Source: Batillaria attramentaria (lineage: Eukaryota; Mollusca; Gastropoda; Batillariidae). From it: DNA of 64,000 nt. The stretch spans positions 895,001 through 959,000 of the forward strand of contig JACVVK020000163.1 of NCBI GenBank assembly GCA_018292915.2. The letters run 5' to 3'. Positions 40,362 to 54,401 of this stretch are shown piece after piece. Position 1 is the first letter of the stretch. Each line of letters begins with the position of its first letter. Below the pieces are notes generated by a model. The model was given only the letters and a program-made list of their open reading frames with translations. It searched no databases and was not told where the DNA came from. The position numbers and the translations under genes are program-made.

Positions 40362-42880
40362 CTGTTAACAAAGGAGAGAGAGAGTGAGAACAAGTAACAT
40401 TAGAACTGAGAAGAATCAGCACATGCTGCACTTTTGACAATCCCTGTCCTCCACATGCACGATCCCCTCAGTCCTCATTGTTAGTGGACTTCACCTCACA
40501 GAAGAGTAAGCACTTACAAGGGTGGGTGGGTGGGTGTTTTGGGGTTTAACGTCCTTTTCCACCACATAGGGTGATATATAAAAGACGGGGCAACGACGAA
40601 AAAGCCAGCACAAATATTTGGCCTCAGCCGGGATCGAACTCACGACCCGAGCATTAGAAGTCCAACGCTCTACCATTCGACCACCCCGGCTCCCCGTAAG
40701 CACCCACAAAAAAATAAAATTAAAAACATTAACATGTATGCACAAACACACATACACACAAAAAAATGCACACAGACAGGGTGAGTGAGTACCTAGGGCT
40801 TAAAGCCGCACACAAGTGACAGAACATTAACATGGGTGACACTTACATTTTGAAAAGACTGAAACCCAGGTCGGGGTGCGGGGGCGCTGGGCATAACGCC
40901 CCAGCCAAACAGGAATTTTTTTGAGTTTAAAAGAATTTGATGGTACAGTGTACTTCTACTGATGGGTTCAGGTGCTGCATAATAATAATAATAATAATGA
41001 GTATTGTATAGGCGCTTTACACAATTTCATGAATCGGCTCAAAGCGCCACGAACTGAACCCAACATGCACGCTCACGTGAATCACATGCATTCTCTCACG
41101 CACTGGACATAAACACAGTACAATCACGTGGTGCGAAGGGTCAGCTCAGCTATTCAAATTTCGGAATTTAGAATTGCATTTATTTTTTCAAGTCTGGTGA
41201 GCTGAACATTTCCAAAACAGAGGGGGAGGAAGCCAGAGTACCCGGAGAGAACCCCCGATGATCGGCCCGAATGAACGGTGCCACATACGAGAAGGAAAAA
41301 TTCTTTGCCCCGAGTGGGACTCGAACCTCTGACCTCTCGCACTGGTGACAAGTCTCTTAACCACTAGACCACGGACCGCCCCGGTATGGGGTGAGTAGGG
41401 GATCACACGTGACCGAGTTAGCTCACAGGGGTACATGTGAATTCTCTCAAATGAAAGCCTGTGCTGAGGGGGGGTAGCACTGACCTAAGTGGTGAGGGTA
41501 TTAGGGGAACTCCCAACAGTATCATGTCACGTGATATAACCGTAGGAGAAAACGGATTTCAGTCACCCAGACTGAAGAGTGTCGCCCATGCATTAACGAG
41601 ACATCATCCAGCATCTGCTAACCACCACAACATCAACTATGTGCTGCTTCACCTTGAGTTGCTCCATACTGCCGCGTGGTGCCAGCACTCCCTTGGTCAT
41701 CAGCGCCTCAGCATAGTGACCCATGTCGTTGAGCTGAGAAAAATGCAGAAACCTTGTCAGGCACAGCACACAGGAAACACCACAGAACAAGTCACTGATA
41801 ACTGAACTGTGAATATCTTATGAAATGGTACTCCCTACTCTCTCTCTCTCACACGCACGCACGCACACGCACACACACACCAAAAAAAGCCAAGGCGTGG
41901 GGTGTTTGGAAGTTTAAATTCCTTTCCACCAAGTATGGATGATATCCAACACTGGGCAACGAAAAAAAAGGCCAGCACAAATATTTGGCCCAAGCCGGGA
42001 TTCGAACTCATGAGCAATTGGCTATCCCAGGTTCACCCACAAAGCCATGGACTGGTATGCCATACCTCACAGAAGATTTTGAGAGCCCTGTCAATGTACT
42101 TGTTGCCCTCTATGATGGCCGCCTCTCCTGACAGCTCCGGCCCCCCTCCGCACGCCTCCCAACTCTCCATGTTGAATGCCAGCTTCATCAGGCTCATCGC
42201 CAGTTTGAACTGTCACAAAAAAAGTATTACAGTGTACCGAGATAAAAACAAATCAAACAGACACACAAACAGTGAAAAACCCATATGACAAACAAACAAA
42301 GGAACGAGCAACAACAACAAAATCACCAAACCAAACCTAAGTGAAAAGGAAGAGTAAACAAAGAAAGGCAGAAAAGCCCAATGAATCAAGTGTGCGAAGA
42401 GAGGGGGGAAATCCTACTCTGTAACTATGATACCTTGGCTTTGAAACACACACAAGAATGGTGTAAAACATCCTTAAGGTCAATGGGGTGAGCGGTGGTC
42501 TAATAGGTAGCGCGTCGGATTTAGCCGCTGCGTTACTGAACGGCCGTCACCAATGTCATGGCGATGAAGCGTGGGTTCGATCCCAGGTCGAGCTTGTGAT
42601 ATGTGACACCGGTTTTTCCTGGCTACCGGGCTGCTCATCGGGGGTTTCTCTCCGGGTAATCCGGCTTTCCTCCCCCAGCAAAATTGTAAAAAATATAGTA
42701 ATAGGATAGGTATTGGGTGGCGCTGCACCGCGGCGATGCGCTTCCCCTGGGGGAAGCAGCCCCAATTTCCCAAAAACTTTAAAAGGGATAATAAAGTAGT
42801 AATAAAAAATAAAATAAAAATGTATCTGTTCCGGCTGGCTTTCGACTAGGTCCGCTTACTTCCTCTTGATTCAGCTGCTC

Positions 42881-42954
<74 letters not shown>

Positions 42955-45900
42955 GCATATCTGTTGGTATGAATGCAGGAGTACGTGCACTGAGTCACTG
43001 TAAGAATTTGTGCTAAAAGTATGATTCATTATTATTATTATTACACGTATTATTACAGGAACATCCTTTATTCCAAGGAGATGCCCATAACAAATGACAT
43101 GGTTGCCAAGTCTTATATTTATTCCAGTTCCCCAGTAACTACCTTGTGATAGTTCCCTGGAAGAGACTTCCTGATGGTGATGGACTTGCGGCCATAGTAT
43201 ATTGTTTTCCTGAGGTCTGGCAACTGACTAGGTGACACAAAATCATTCAACTTCAGTTTCTGAAACAGAGTAGAAGCAAAAATATTAATACTGCCACCAA
43301 CAATAACTCTATTAAAACGATTAAGTGAAAAATTATTAAGGCACTGTACAGGTGATTGTTAAAAGTACACTGGTTATCAGCCCCTGTAGTGTGGTGGTAA
43401 GCACTTCGGACCATGGACCGGGAGATCCGCACTTTGGACCATGGACCAGGAGACCCGGGTTCCGGTCCCGGCCGAGGCAAATGGGATATTCATGACAGGA
43501 AGCGTGGAATGCAGCCCTGTCTCGCAGTCCCAAACAGCACAGACCTCCACAGCATCATCATACCACCATCCTCATCTCCAATTAAAAACTGCCCCAGGTT
43601 CTGAGCCCTCTGTGGATTCCACCCCATGACCTGGGAGGAACACCACTGGAGCTGGCAAAGAGTTGGGGGCAACAGATAAAAAAAAAAAAAAAGGAAAAAA
43701 AGTACACTGGTTACCTCATCATAGATCTCTGACATGAGTGCGTACAGCTCCACCATGCGATGTGGCCGTGCTCCCAGCTCCTTCTCCTCGATCTTCATGG
43801 CCGTTTTCAGCAGCTCTAGAGCCTCATAGTGCTTGCCGGCTTGGATGCTAATGATGACAATACAAAGTGAACTGCATTACACAGCAAATGACAAAAACTT
43901 AAGCATCTGAAACTCAGAGACAGCAATGAAAAAAAGATTCATGTAAGCAGAGCTTGGACGGAGAGTAAAGAGTTGCTCTGTGAACAACAGTGGTGTGCTA
44001 ACTGCAACTTTATACCAGCCCCAAACAGGGATCGATTTTCTCACGCGCCGTGCGACAATGTCTCATTTTTTGATAAAATGTCGCATAGAAATTTCGCTAA
44101 ATGCGTCATATGTCGCACGAACATGACATCACAAGCGCACTTGCTAACGCGAAGCAGAGATGCGCTGTCCGTGTCAGTCATAGAGTCTGTTACACTAATC
44201 TAATATTAGTGATGAGGCTTACTTATCCCGCTCGCCGCGCGCGCTGCCAGGAACTCTCGCTCGAAAGGGTTGCAAAAAATATTGGCGCGTTATCAGTTTT
44301 CTCAGTTCTGCGATCGAGAGGTCCTTTCCCGTTCAGAACCTGAACGTCACTGCACTTAGGAACAGGCTCTCGGCACAGACATGTGACAGAGTGATGCGGG
44401 TGAACTTGATTGTCTCATAGAAAATGTCTCATAAAAATGACTGGTCAAGGAGACAATGTCTCACTGGCATATTTGAGTAAATCCATCCCTGCCCCAAGCT
44501 CAACCCAAAAGTGCAGCGCCAAAACTTACACAACACGGCAAACTTTCTCGTATCTCAAAGACACAGCTTCCTCATTCACCGAGTCGTCCTCCTCAAACTG
44601 TGTGAGAGCTGCTCCATACATTTCGATCATCTCGTCGATTGGGCCCACCTGTCAGGTGAATAAGCGATAAATATAACTGTCGCTGTAAGATAATCTATTC
44701 AAGCAATCAGCATCGCGTCAGACTCATCTCGTCATCAGGCAAAGCACAATAATAATAACAACAATAACTGAGTATTGTACAGGTGCTTTACCCAGTTTCT
44801 TGAACTGGCTCACAGCACTGCGAGCTGAAGCCAACAGGCACGCTCACATGAATCACACGCATTCTTTCACACTCTGGACATGAACACATTGCAATCACGT
44901 GGTGCGAAGGGACAGCTCAGCTATTTAAGTTTTGGGATTCAGAATTGCATTTATTTTCAAATTTTGGGGCTGAACCATTCCAAAGCAGAGGGGGAGGAAG
45001 CCGGAGTACCCGAAGAGAATCCCCGACGATCGGCCCGAATGAACAGTGCCACGTACGAGAAGGAAAAATTCTTCACCCCAAGTGGGACTCGAACCTGGCC
45101 TGTCGCTTTGGTGGCGAAGTCTCTTAACCACTAGACCACCGACCGCCCCAACCACAAGAAACAAACAGATTTCATTGAATTAGTCTCAGGCTTAGCAGAT
45201 GGGTCAGAGCTAAAAGTGAATTCCAGCAACAACAGTAACAACACTATGAGAAAGTGCGACCTGTACCTTCCTCCAGTATGCTAGCAGCTGCGAGCTGTAC
45301 TCTTCATGGTACAAGCGGTCGAAGACAGACCACTGCGTAAGCGCAGCTGCCAAATGGAAAGTGTCGTCCAGACACACGAGCTGGTGTGGCCACTCCTCCG
45401 CCCGCCGCTCCAGCTTGTCCGAGTGCTGGAAGAAGTCGGCCAGCATGCGATGCCACCACTCGTACGCCACAGTGCGCTCCCCTTTCTCATTATCGCTGGC
45501 TTCACTTGTAAAGTACCTGTAACGGAAGAGTTGACCAGGTGAACAGTCACACCAATCAAGTACATGTAGTAGGATTTGGTTTCCATACAAAGCACTTCTC
45601 AGTTGAGGAAGGGACCTTCTACATAACTGGTGTCAAACATTGCAATGTTTTGCACCATTTTGTTGATATAGTTGTTAGCTAGCAAAGCTGTATGTGTGTG
45701 TGGGTAAGTGTGAGTGAATGAATATAGGGGTGTGTGTGTGTGTGTGTTTGTTGTAAGTCTGTATATGTAATGTGTGCAAGTAGTATAACTGTCAATATCT
45801 ATGTGTCTGTGTATTGTATGCAAATATATGTCTTGTATAAAATGCCAAAAAGACGAAAATAAAAAAGGTCCCCCCCCCCCCCCCCCAAAAAAAAAAGCAC

Positions 45901-48900
45901 AAAAAAAAGAAGAAGCAAAAAAAAAACAAAAAAAAAACAAAAAAACAACAACAAAAAACAAAAGCAAGACAAGTGAAAACAAAACGTGGTCTTCCCCAAA
46001 TCAATTCAATATCAAAACGCAGAGTAAAATTTTGATATACACGTACAACCTAAAGTCTAGATCTAGCCTTTGTACACAGGAATATTTCTTACCGTTTTCT
46101 AACAGCCTTGCTGAGTGCCCTGTGGTAGAAGTCAAGGCGTCCCTCTTTGCTGTCCCCATACGGCCGCAGGTAGGGCTGAAGGCGCTTGAAGACCCACTGC
46201 CATCGGCGCTCAGACAGCATCTCGCGTTTCTTCTTGCTCTCCTTTTCCTGAGTTTCCTTCTCCTCTGTAACCCAAATGTACCAGTACATGCTACACAGAA
46301 GTATTAGAACTAGAGAGGCAGAAGCTTACTTGGCTCACTTGTGAAAGGAGTCAAGGTCATTCAGAAGAGTATGTGTGTAAAAGTCTATCATCATGCCAGG
46401 TTAGGTGTCTTTGGTGATCGTAGTTCCTGAGAAAATTGCAATGTTACAGTTTTCCCATGGCCAACTCGTATGGCCTTGACCTTGAGTCAAGGTCATTCAA
46501 ACAAGATGTACCAGTAAAGATCTGATCAATGTCTATCACTATGCCAAGTTTGATCCATCTGGTAATTGTAGTTTCTGTGAAAATGCCAATTTTAAAATTC
46601 ACAACGGACAGCATTAACGCCCTTGACCTTGCAGCCACCAAAAAAAAAAAAAAAAAAAAAATTCTGACAGATAGACAGCAGACCTTTATCGAAGACTATG
46701 GCAAAGAAACTACCCACCTTTCTCTTCATATGGTGAAGGCGGCTTCAGTACACTCTCATCTGCTAACAGCTGTCTCAGTTCGGACTCGAGCAAGCCAGCG
46801 GCGGAGGCCTCCAGCAAGCAGAGTGTGGCCACCATCAGCTCACCCCCCTCCTCCCCTTCCAGCTGACTCAGCAGATCGTCCAGAATGCTGACAGAGAACA
46901 CAGGTCACACACCGAACTGTTCAACAATTCTGTTGGTATCTTTACTGCACTGTTTTTAAAGAACATTTAAAGGGTCATGTTGTGTGCTAGTGACTGCCTG
47001 AAGTTACACTGAACCTATGAACGCAGTAAGATTTATTTATCCGCGTGGATGTAAGTACAGGCATGCCTACCCCACAATTAACATTTTGCGCATAATGGAA
47101 GCCAGCGTGCAGTTATGCCACCTCGCTTAACGTGTCAAACAGAGATCTATCTATAACAATGCCAATGACTGCGACAGAGATTCAAATGTGTGATTATGTT
47201 TTTTTCCCGGCAGATATCTGTATTGCCGGGACGGACTGTTTATTTATCTGTTTTCCGGGACAAATACGGCTACTCCGCAACAGTAGGCATGCCTGTAAGT
47301 ACCAGAATTATTAAACTGTTCTGCAGAAGCGCTACCAGCAAGGAAAAATGTCGCATCTACATTTACAAAAAATCCATGATATGTGTTTCAGGTGTTACTC
47401 ACACCTCAATTTCCCCATCTTTAAGTGATACAAAGTGTCTCTGCAAGCTCTGAAGTGTTGGAACTTTCAGTGTTGGAGCTTAACTGTTTAAGTTGTAACT
47501 GTTTTCAGCACCCTGCAGATGTAAACACGACAAACCTTAGAAGCCCTTCATGAAGCTGTGAAATTTTGTCATCGATCTGTGAACTGTCGTCCAGATGTCG
47601 AATTTCTTCACAGGCCACGGACAACCACAACGGATTGTTGGATGACTCTTTCCTCAACAGTCTGGTCATCTGCTGCTCGGACAGTTGCTTCCCATACCTC
47701 GCCAACATTTCTCCAACCATACTCTGAAGGAAAAGAAATTTGATGACTTAGATTAATTCACAAAGTAACGGGTGTTTTTTTGTTGTTTTTTTTTTAAATT
47801 TATTTACTTGGCAATACTACCAACAAAAAGAAAAGTTTTGAATATTAACATGAAGAACTAAATGCTAGAATTAAGTCTCACAAAAGTGAGCAAACTCTGA
47901 ACCATAAAGAACTGAGATTGAGAAGGCGGAGTGAAAGAGGTTTACTCACTCTGCGAGAAACCCAGTCCAGCGGAGCGATGACCATCTCGATGGGTTTTGT
48001 CTCTCGGGCCATGAGTGCATGATGGACAGGTGTCTCATTGATCATTGTAAGCACACACCGAACCTGAGGGGCCAGTTTGCGTGGCAACCAGCTGATAACC
48101 CTGGCAGCGTTTTCCTCTGTGAACTGAAACCAAAAGGCAGTAAATGAAAATACTGACTACATTGTAAAACACACACATACACACAAACATTTGTACCCAA
48201 CCAGCCAGTAATTATCAGCACAGACAAACAAAAAAACCCACACACATACACTGATACACGCCCTCTGTGTCACCAAAACCCTCAACACATGATGCAAGAT
48301 CAACGTGCCACCCTGTAAAGCGTTATCTATTTATTTGTTTTACATTCAGGCTGGGGCATTGCTGCGGGGAAATACAACAACTGAAACCTGGGCCAGAGTG
48401 CAGGGGCAGCGCCCTTTCGGGGGGACCACAGGAGTAAGAAAACAAATTTTAGCATTATTAAAGGCATTTACTGATGTAGCAGACTCTCCTGGCACACAAA
48501 AGTGAAATACTGCCTTGATACTGACACGCAAGAATTATAAAATGAAGTTAGACTGTCCCATATGGCATTAAATGCATCTTGATTAGTTGATAAATGCAAC
48601 CCTTTTCCTTATTTTCTCGGCTGAAACTTAGATTTTTTGGGCTGAAAGGATAGGAAATTTGTCTGAAAACTGCCAAATGACTGAAAATTCCTCAGCCTGT
48701 ATATTTCTTCCTCAATCAATCAATCAATCAATCAATCAATATTTTATTAATCCCTTCTGGGAAATTAAATGTCTGCCGGTGACATACAAACAGGACATAA
48801 AAGAGTTCTTAAAAGAGACATAAAACATAAAACAATTTATCACCATAATACACATTTCATAAATTATCACATACACATGTATCACAGACTATATAGAGCG

Positions 48901-48908
48901 AACGGCCT

Positions 48909-48969
<61 letters not shown>

Positions 48970-49498
48970 GTGGCACGCGCATACACCCACACACACACAC
49001 ACACACACCACCTCTCTCTCTCTCTCTCTCAGCAGGAGTGCCTCTGGTGGGCGTTGTTTAAAAACATGACTGCTGTTGGTACAAATGAATTTTTGTAACG
49101 CTGTCCTGTATCAACGACACAAACTACACATGATAAACTAGACAGAGACGAGAAAGGAAAAGACTAATGCAGACCTGGTTGAGGGCGTCTATGAAAATGA
49201 TGAGTGGCTTCGTGTTAGGGTTGGACAGCATGCTGCAGCACATCATGGATGCGGAGTCAAGGTCCTTGGGCATGTTGGAATTCTGGCAATAACAGACAAA
49301 TGAACCAAACATTAGAGCCATTTCTGAGACAGTGTCAGGATACAGGAGTCTCAGCAACTCACACACTGTCTCCTTTTCTGATATTTTGAAAGATCTCAAA
49401 AGAATCAACATGTTCCATCCATACTGAAGGAGTTTTACACACCCATTCAAAACACATAAATGTTTGCAAATACAAATATATCATGGATGAGTACAGAC

Positions 49499-49539
<41 letters not shown>

Positions 49540-52500
49540 GCAGTTTCAATGCCACACTTTGTGGTATGTGTAACCCACCCTTGCCATCTCCATCTCCCGC
49601 AGTAGTCGTTTCAACATACACTCCAGCGACGTGGAGCCAGGAATGGCCCCTACAAAGTGATAGAATATATGCCACCTCTTCTCACCATCCCTGGAACAAA
49701 ACAATGATTTAAAACGATAAATTTACACAGCTGAAACCCTATGCAATTAGGGGCAAAGGAAGGCCCTATTACACACATCATCATCATCAAATGTGTGCAG
49801 ACACAAAAAACAACAACAAAAGTTAAACAGTTTTGTAATAAATAATTTGGCCATAAGTGGGAACTGTGAGAAAAGGAAAGATATGCTGACAGTGTAGAGG
49901 TGTAATTTATCTCACCCTGGTACTGGCAGCTGTCCCTGTGCCACTTTGGACAGCGTGATATCGGCAGCGCGACACAAGACAGATGACTTGCCACAACCGG
50001 GACTTCCCAGCAACAGTAACGGCACATCCCGATCTCCTTGCACAATGTACTCCTCTATCTGCAACAGTTGAAAACGAACACAGATGAAGAATGCTCCACT
50101 GTCAGAGACTGACCATGAGGAAGCTAGCAACAACAACAACAACAACAACAAAAAACTTCAGAATTCCTGTTTTGCTCTCATGGTCCCTGCGTACAGCTGC
50201 CTGTGCCCATGCTAATTTAGGGCAACATTAACTTCAACCTTTTCAATATTATAAGCTTAAGAGCTTACAGTTACATGAATTTCTCATAAAAAACAAATCA
50301 AACACAAACAACACAAACAGTCCCCAAGAGCACTCCCCCCCCCCCCCAAAAAAAAGAAAAAAAAGAAAAAAAAAGGAAAAAAAAAAGAAGACCAAACAAA
50401 CAAGTAGAAAAGTGCTTTCCACACAAAGATCACAGAAAACTAACTATCTCACCTTTGTTACAATGGCATCCCTCCCTAGAACACTGTGTGCTTTCTGAGA
50501 CAAGAAGTTGTGATGTGCGCTGACAGCAAACCCGTCTGTATTTTCCACCACACTGCTCTCCTCCCCGCAGTACTCACAACGCACACGTTGTATGAGGAAG
50601 TCGCTGATCTACAATAAACAATGTAAAGAGTAATATGAACACACATTAAGCTTCTCACTAAACTGATATTATTTGTCTACTGTGAGTGATGATGACCATT
50701 ACACCAGTGACAGCACTAATGGGCCACAGCCGGTAAATTACCGAATTGAAAATGGAAATACTGTACCAGAAAAAAATGTCCTGTAGGGTCAAATGTACCG
50801 TTCAGAATAAAACAACACCGACTCATGAAAACTGCAATTTTTTTTCCTTTTAATTCTCTATTTTCATTTGTCCCCCTTCCTGTCTCCAAACTGTAAAACG
50901 ATGTCAGATCATGTCAGTGACCACAAAAAACAGATTTACCGTGTCGAACTTGTAATGCGCGGTGTCAAGGTTACCAGTGTGTACTGTGTGCGAGTGGAGA
51001 AGGGGGTGGGGGGTGGGGGGGGACAGGAGGGGATTCACTCAACGCACAATGATCAAATGGGCATTTCATTATGTCCAAACAATTTCCCAATAAAGTAAGT
51101 AAAATTTAACATAAAACAACATACATACATGTATATTTAGCTCTGTGCAGTTGGATGTGTTGAGTTATAGTGCAAATCCAAATTTTTCTGTTGCCTGCAC
51201 CGATGACCTGACACTTACCCTCTGTTTCAACTCCTCCTTGAACTTGAGCAATGGTCTCCGTTTGTGATCCACACCTCTGTACTCACAGCCATACTCAATG
51301 ATACGACTAGCCTGAAACAAACAAAAAACCAGAACCCTAACTGGTGTTCACTCTCTGCTTGATGTAGTCTATGTATTTGAATTTTGACCCACACTCTGTA
51401 CTCACAGCCATACTCATTAATACAGGGGAATTGACCCTCAAAATCGGAATGCAAGGAACGCCGAACGCGCCACCTCTTTCTTTTTTATAATTTTGCGGTT
51501 AAAAGTGTTTCTAGTTGAAGAGGAGGCCATTGCAACTTGTACATGGGTGAAAGCTGGCAATTTTGAAAATACTGAAACTTCTTTTCCCAGGCAGGGGTCC
51601 AGGGGCCGCCTAGGCCCCGGCAGGAAGCAGGGGCGGAGCCCTGCTGGGGGGAACCAGGGGGGCAACGCCCCCCGGAAAAAAACACGAATTTTGCCAAATT
51701 TAAGAGCCAATTCTAGGCCTCTCATGGCACCTGAGAGCATTTGATAGCTATTCTTATCTACCACATTTTCCCTTCAAATTTCAACCCTTAGACTAGCTAT
51801 TATAGACCTCTTGTTGCTGCACACAAGTTTATCCAAATAATCATTGTGGAGAATCAAACTCTAAAATCCACACATTAAAAGACCTGTCAGTTTACTCTCA
51901 GAAACTGAGATAGGTTCAGCATGGTTTAGGAGGGTGCCAAAGTGTAGTTTTTGAATAGCAAAGTGTATCTGTAATACAGTCGGACCCACTTAACAGGATG
52001 ACACTTTATACAAATTTACAGTTGGCAAGTACACATGATTTCCAAGCACAGGCGTTTCTTTATCTGTGTAAAACTACACAGTGTGTTTACTACAAACTGC
52101 CTAACACTTACTATGGACGTAATGGTGATGAAGTGTCAAAGCCAGGAGTGCACGCCTGCTTAATTGTTAAGCTAGAGGTGTGCACGGGAATGCTCCCCAA
52201 GATTTGTTTTTAAATACACTGAACTCTGTGTGAGTGATTCAGTTTAAGTGCTTCAGACAAAGCCGGACTGACTGAAACACTTTTTGAGAGACCAGAAACT
52301 TGAATTTATAGCCAAAGGTGGAAATCCGACAAAAGCACGGTGGAAGATCTTAAGCCCTGACTGTTAACTATATGGTTATCTTGATTAGTCCCTCCCCCAA
52401 ATGAGATCACTAGTATTGATTTTTCGTATTGATTTTCGCCTTAAAATAGACTTCGGGAAAATCCGGTACTCGCAAGTCAGGTGTGCCACGCGCACGATCA

Positions 52501-54356
52501 TCCTAGGCAAATTGTTGGTAACTTAATCGTCGTGTCTGGCCCTAAGAAACGATCCATAATGCATTTTTCTTTCAGCTGTTTTAGTTTTGCGTAAGAAAAC
52601 ACAACCGCTCAATGATTTATCGACGCCGGTAAAGACTGAACGCATGGCTAGAGCCGGCTCTGGGAAAATCCGGCACGCGTACGCCCAAGTCGGACGATCA
52701 CCATACGCGTATTTTTGTAGCTAAAACGTTGCGTCTGCCCCTCAGAAACGATCCGTATTGTATTTTTCTTTCTGTTGGTTTAATTATTCGATTTTAAACT
52801 AGAGAGGCAAAAGCCTCCATGGCTCCCTTGTGACAAGGGTCAAGGTCATTCACAAGTGTATGTTTGTAAAGCTCTTATCACTATCATCACAGCAAGTAAA
52901 GTGTCTCTGGCGTTCCAAGTTCCTGGCAATATTACAATTTTCCCCCAAACAGTTTGCATGGCCTTGACCTTGGGTCAAGGTCATTAAAATGAGATCACAT
53001 CATGTCTATTATTATGCCAAGTTTGACGACTCTAGTATTTGTAGTTCCTCCGAAAACGGTAATGTTAAAATTCACAACAGACAGCGTTTATGACCTTGAC
53101 CTTCAGTCAAGGTCATTCAAAAAGGTAGGTCTCATTGCAGTCTATCATCATGCCCTGTTTGGTGCCTCAACTGTTTGTTGTTTCAGAGAAAATGCCAAGG
53201 TTAAAGCTTCCCCAAAACAGCTTGCATGGCCTTGACCTTGACTAAAAGTCACTGAACACAGGTATGTAAGTGAAGGTGTTGCCAATGTCTATCATCATGC
53301 AAAGTTTGATACTTCTGGTTCTTCTAGATTCCGAATAAATGCAAATGTAACTAGAGAGGCAGAAGCCTCCATGGCTCCCTTGTGACACAGGTCAAGGTCA
53401 TTCACAAAAGTATGTTTGTAGAGCTCTTATCACTATCCAGTATCATGCTAAGTGATGTGTCTGGCGCTCTGAGTTCCTGGCAATATTACAATTTTCCCCA
53501 AAACAGTTTGTACAGCCTTGACCTTTGGTCAAAGTCATTCAAAAGAGATCTCATCAATGTCTATCATCATGCCAAGTTTGATGCCTCTAGCATTTGTAGT
53601 TCCTCCGAAAACAGTAATGTTAAAATTCACAACAGACAGCTTTAATGACCTTGACCTTCAGTCAAGGTCATTCAGAAAGGTAGGTCTCATTGCTGTCTAT
53701 CATCACGCCTCATTTGGTGCCTCTACTGTTTGTTGTTTTGAAGAAAATGCCAAGGTTAAAGTTTCCAAAAAAAAACAAACCACTTGCATGACCTTGACCT
53801 TGACTAAAAGTCACTGAACACAGGTATGTCTGTAAAGGTGCTGCCAATGTCAATCATCGCACATAGTTTGATGCTTCTGATTCTTCTAGATACTGATAAA
53901 ATGCAAATGTAAAATTTCCGAACAGTTTCAATGACCTTGACCTTCAGTCAAGGTCATTTAAGATGGTATGTGTGCATAGGTCTTATCACTGTCTATCAGC
54001 ATGCCAAGTTTGGCACCTCTGCTGTTCATTGTTTCTGAGAAAATGCCAATGTTAAGGTTTCACAAAACTATCTTGTACGGCCTTGACCTTGACAGAAGGT
54101 CACTGACTACATGTATATCTGTAAAGTTCTTATCAATCTCTATCATCATGCAAAGTTTAAAACCTCTGGCATTTGTACATTACGAGAAAATGCCAATGTA
54201 AAATTTTCAAACAGAGAGCTTTAGTGACCTTGACCTTGGGTCAAGGTCATTCAAAATGATATGTTTTGAAAGGTCTTGTGCTAGTCTATCAGCATGCCAA
54301 GTTTGGTGCCTCTACTGTTTGTAGATTCTGAGAAAATGACAACGTTAAAGTTTTCT

Positions 54357-54401
<45 letters not shown>

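Noticed and set aside
51438..51764. 108-codon minus-strand ORF with Pro/Gly-rich middle
   Set aside because: It lies in the transposon block and the G/C palindromic stretch recurs near 40870 and 48400, so it is repeat sequence, not a gene.
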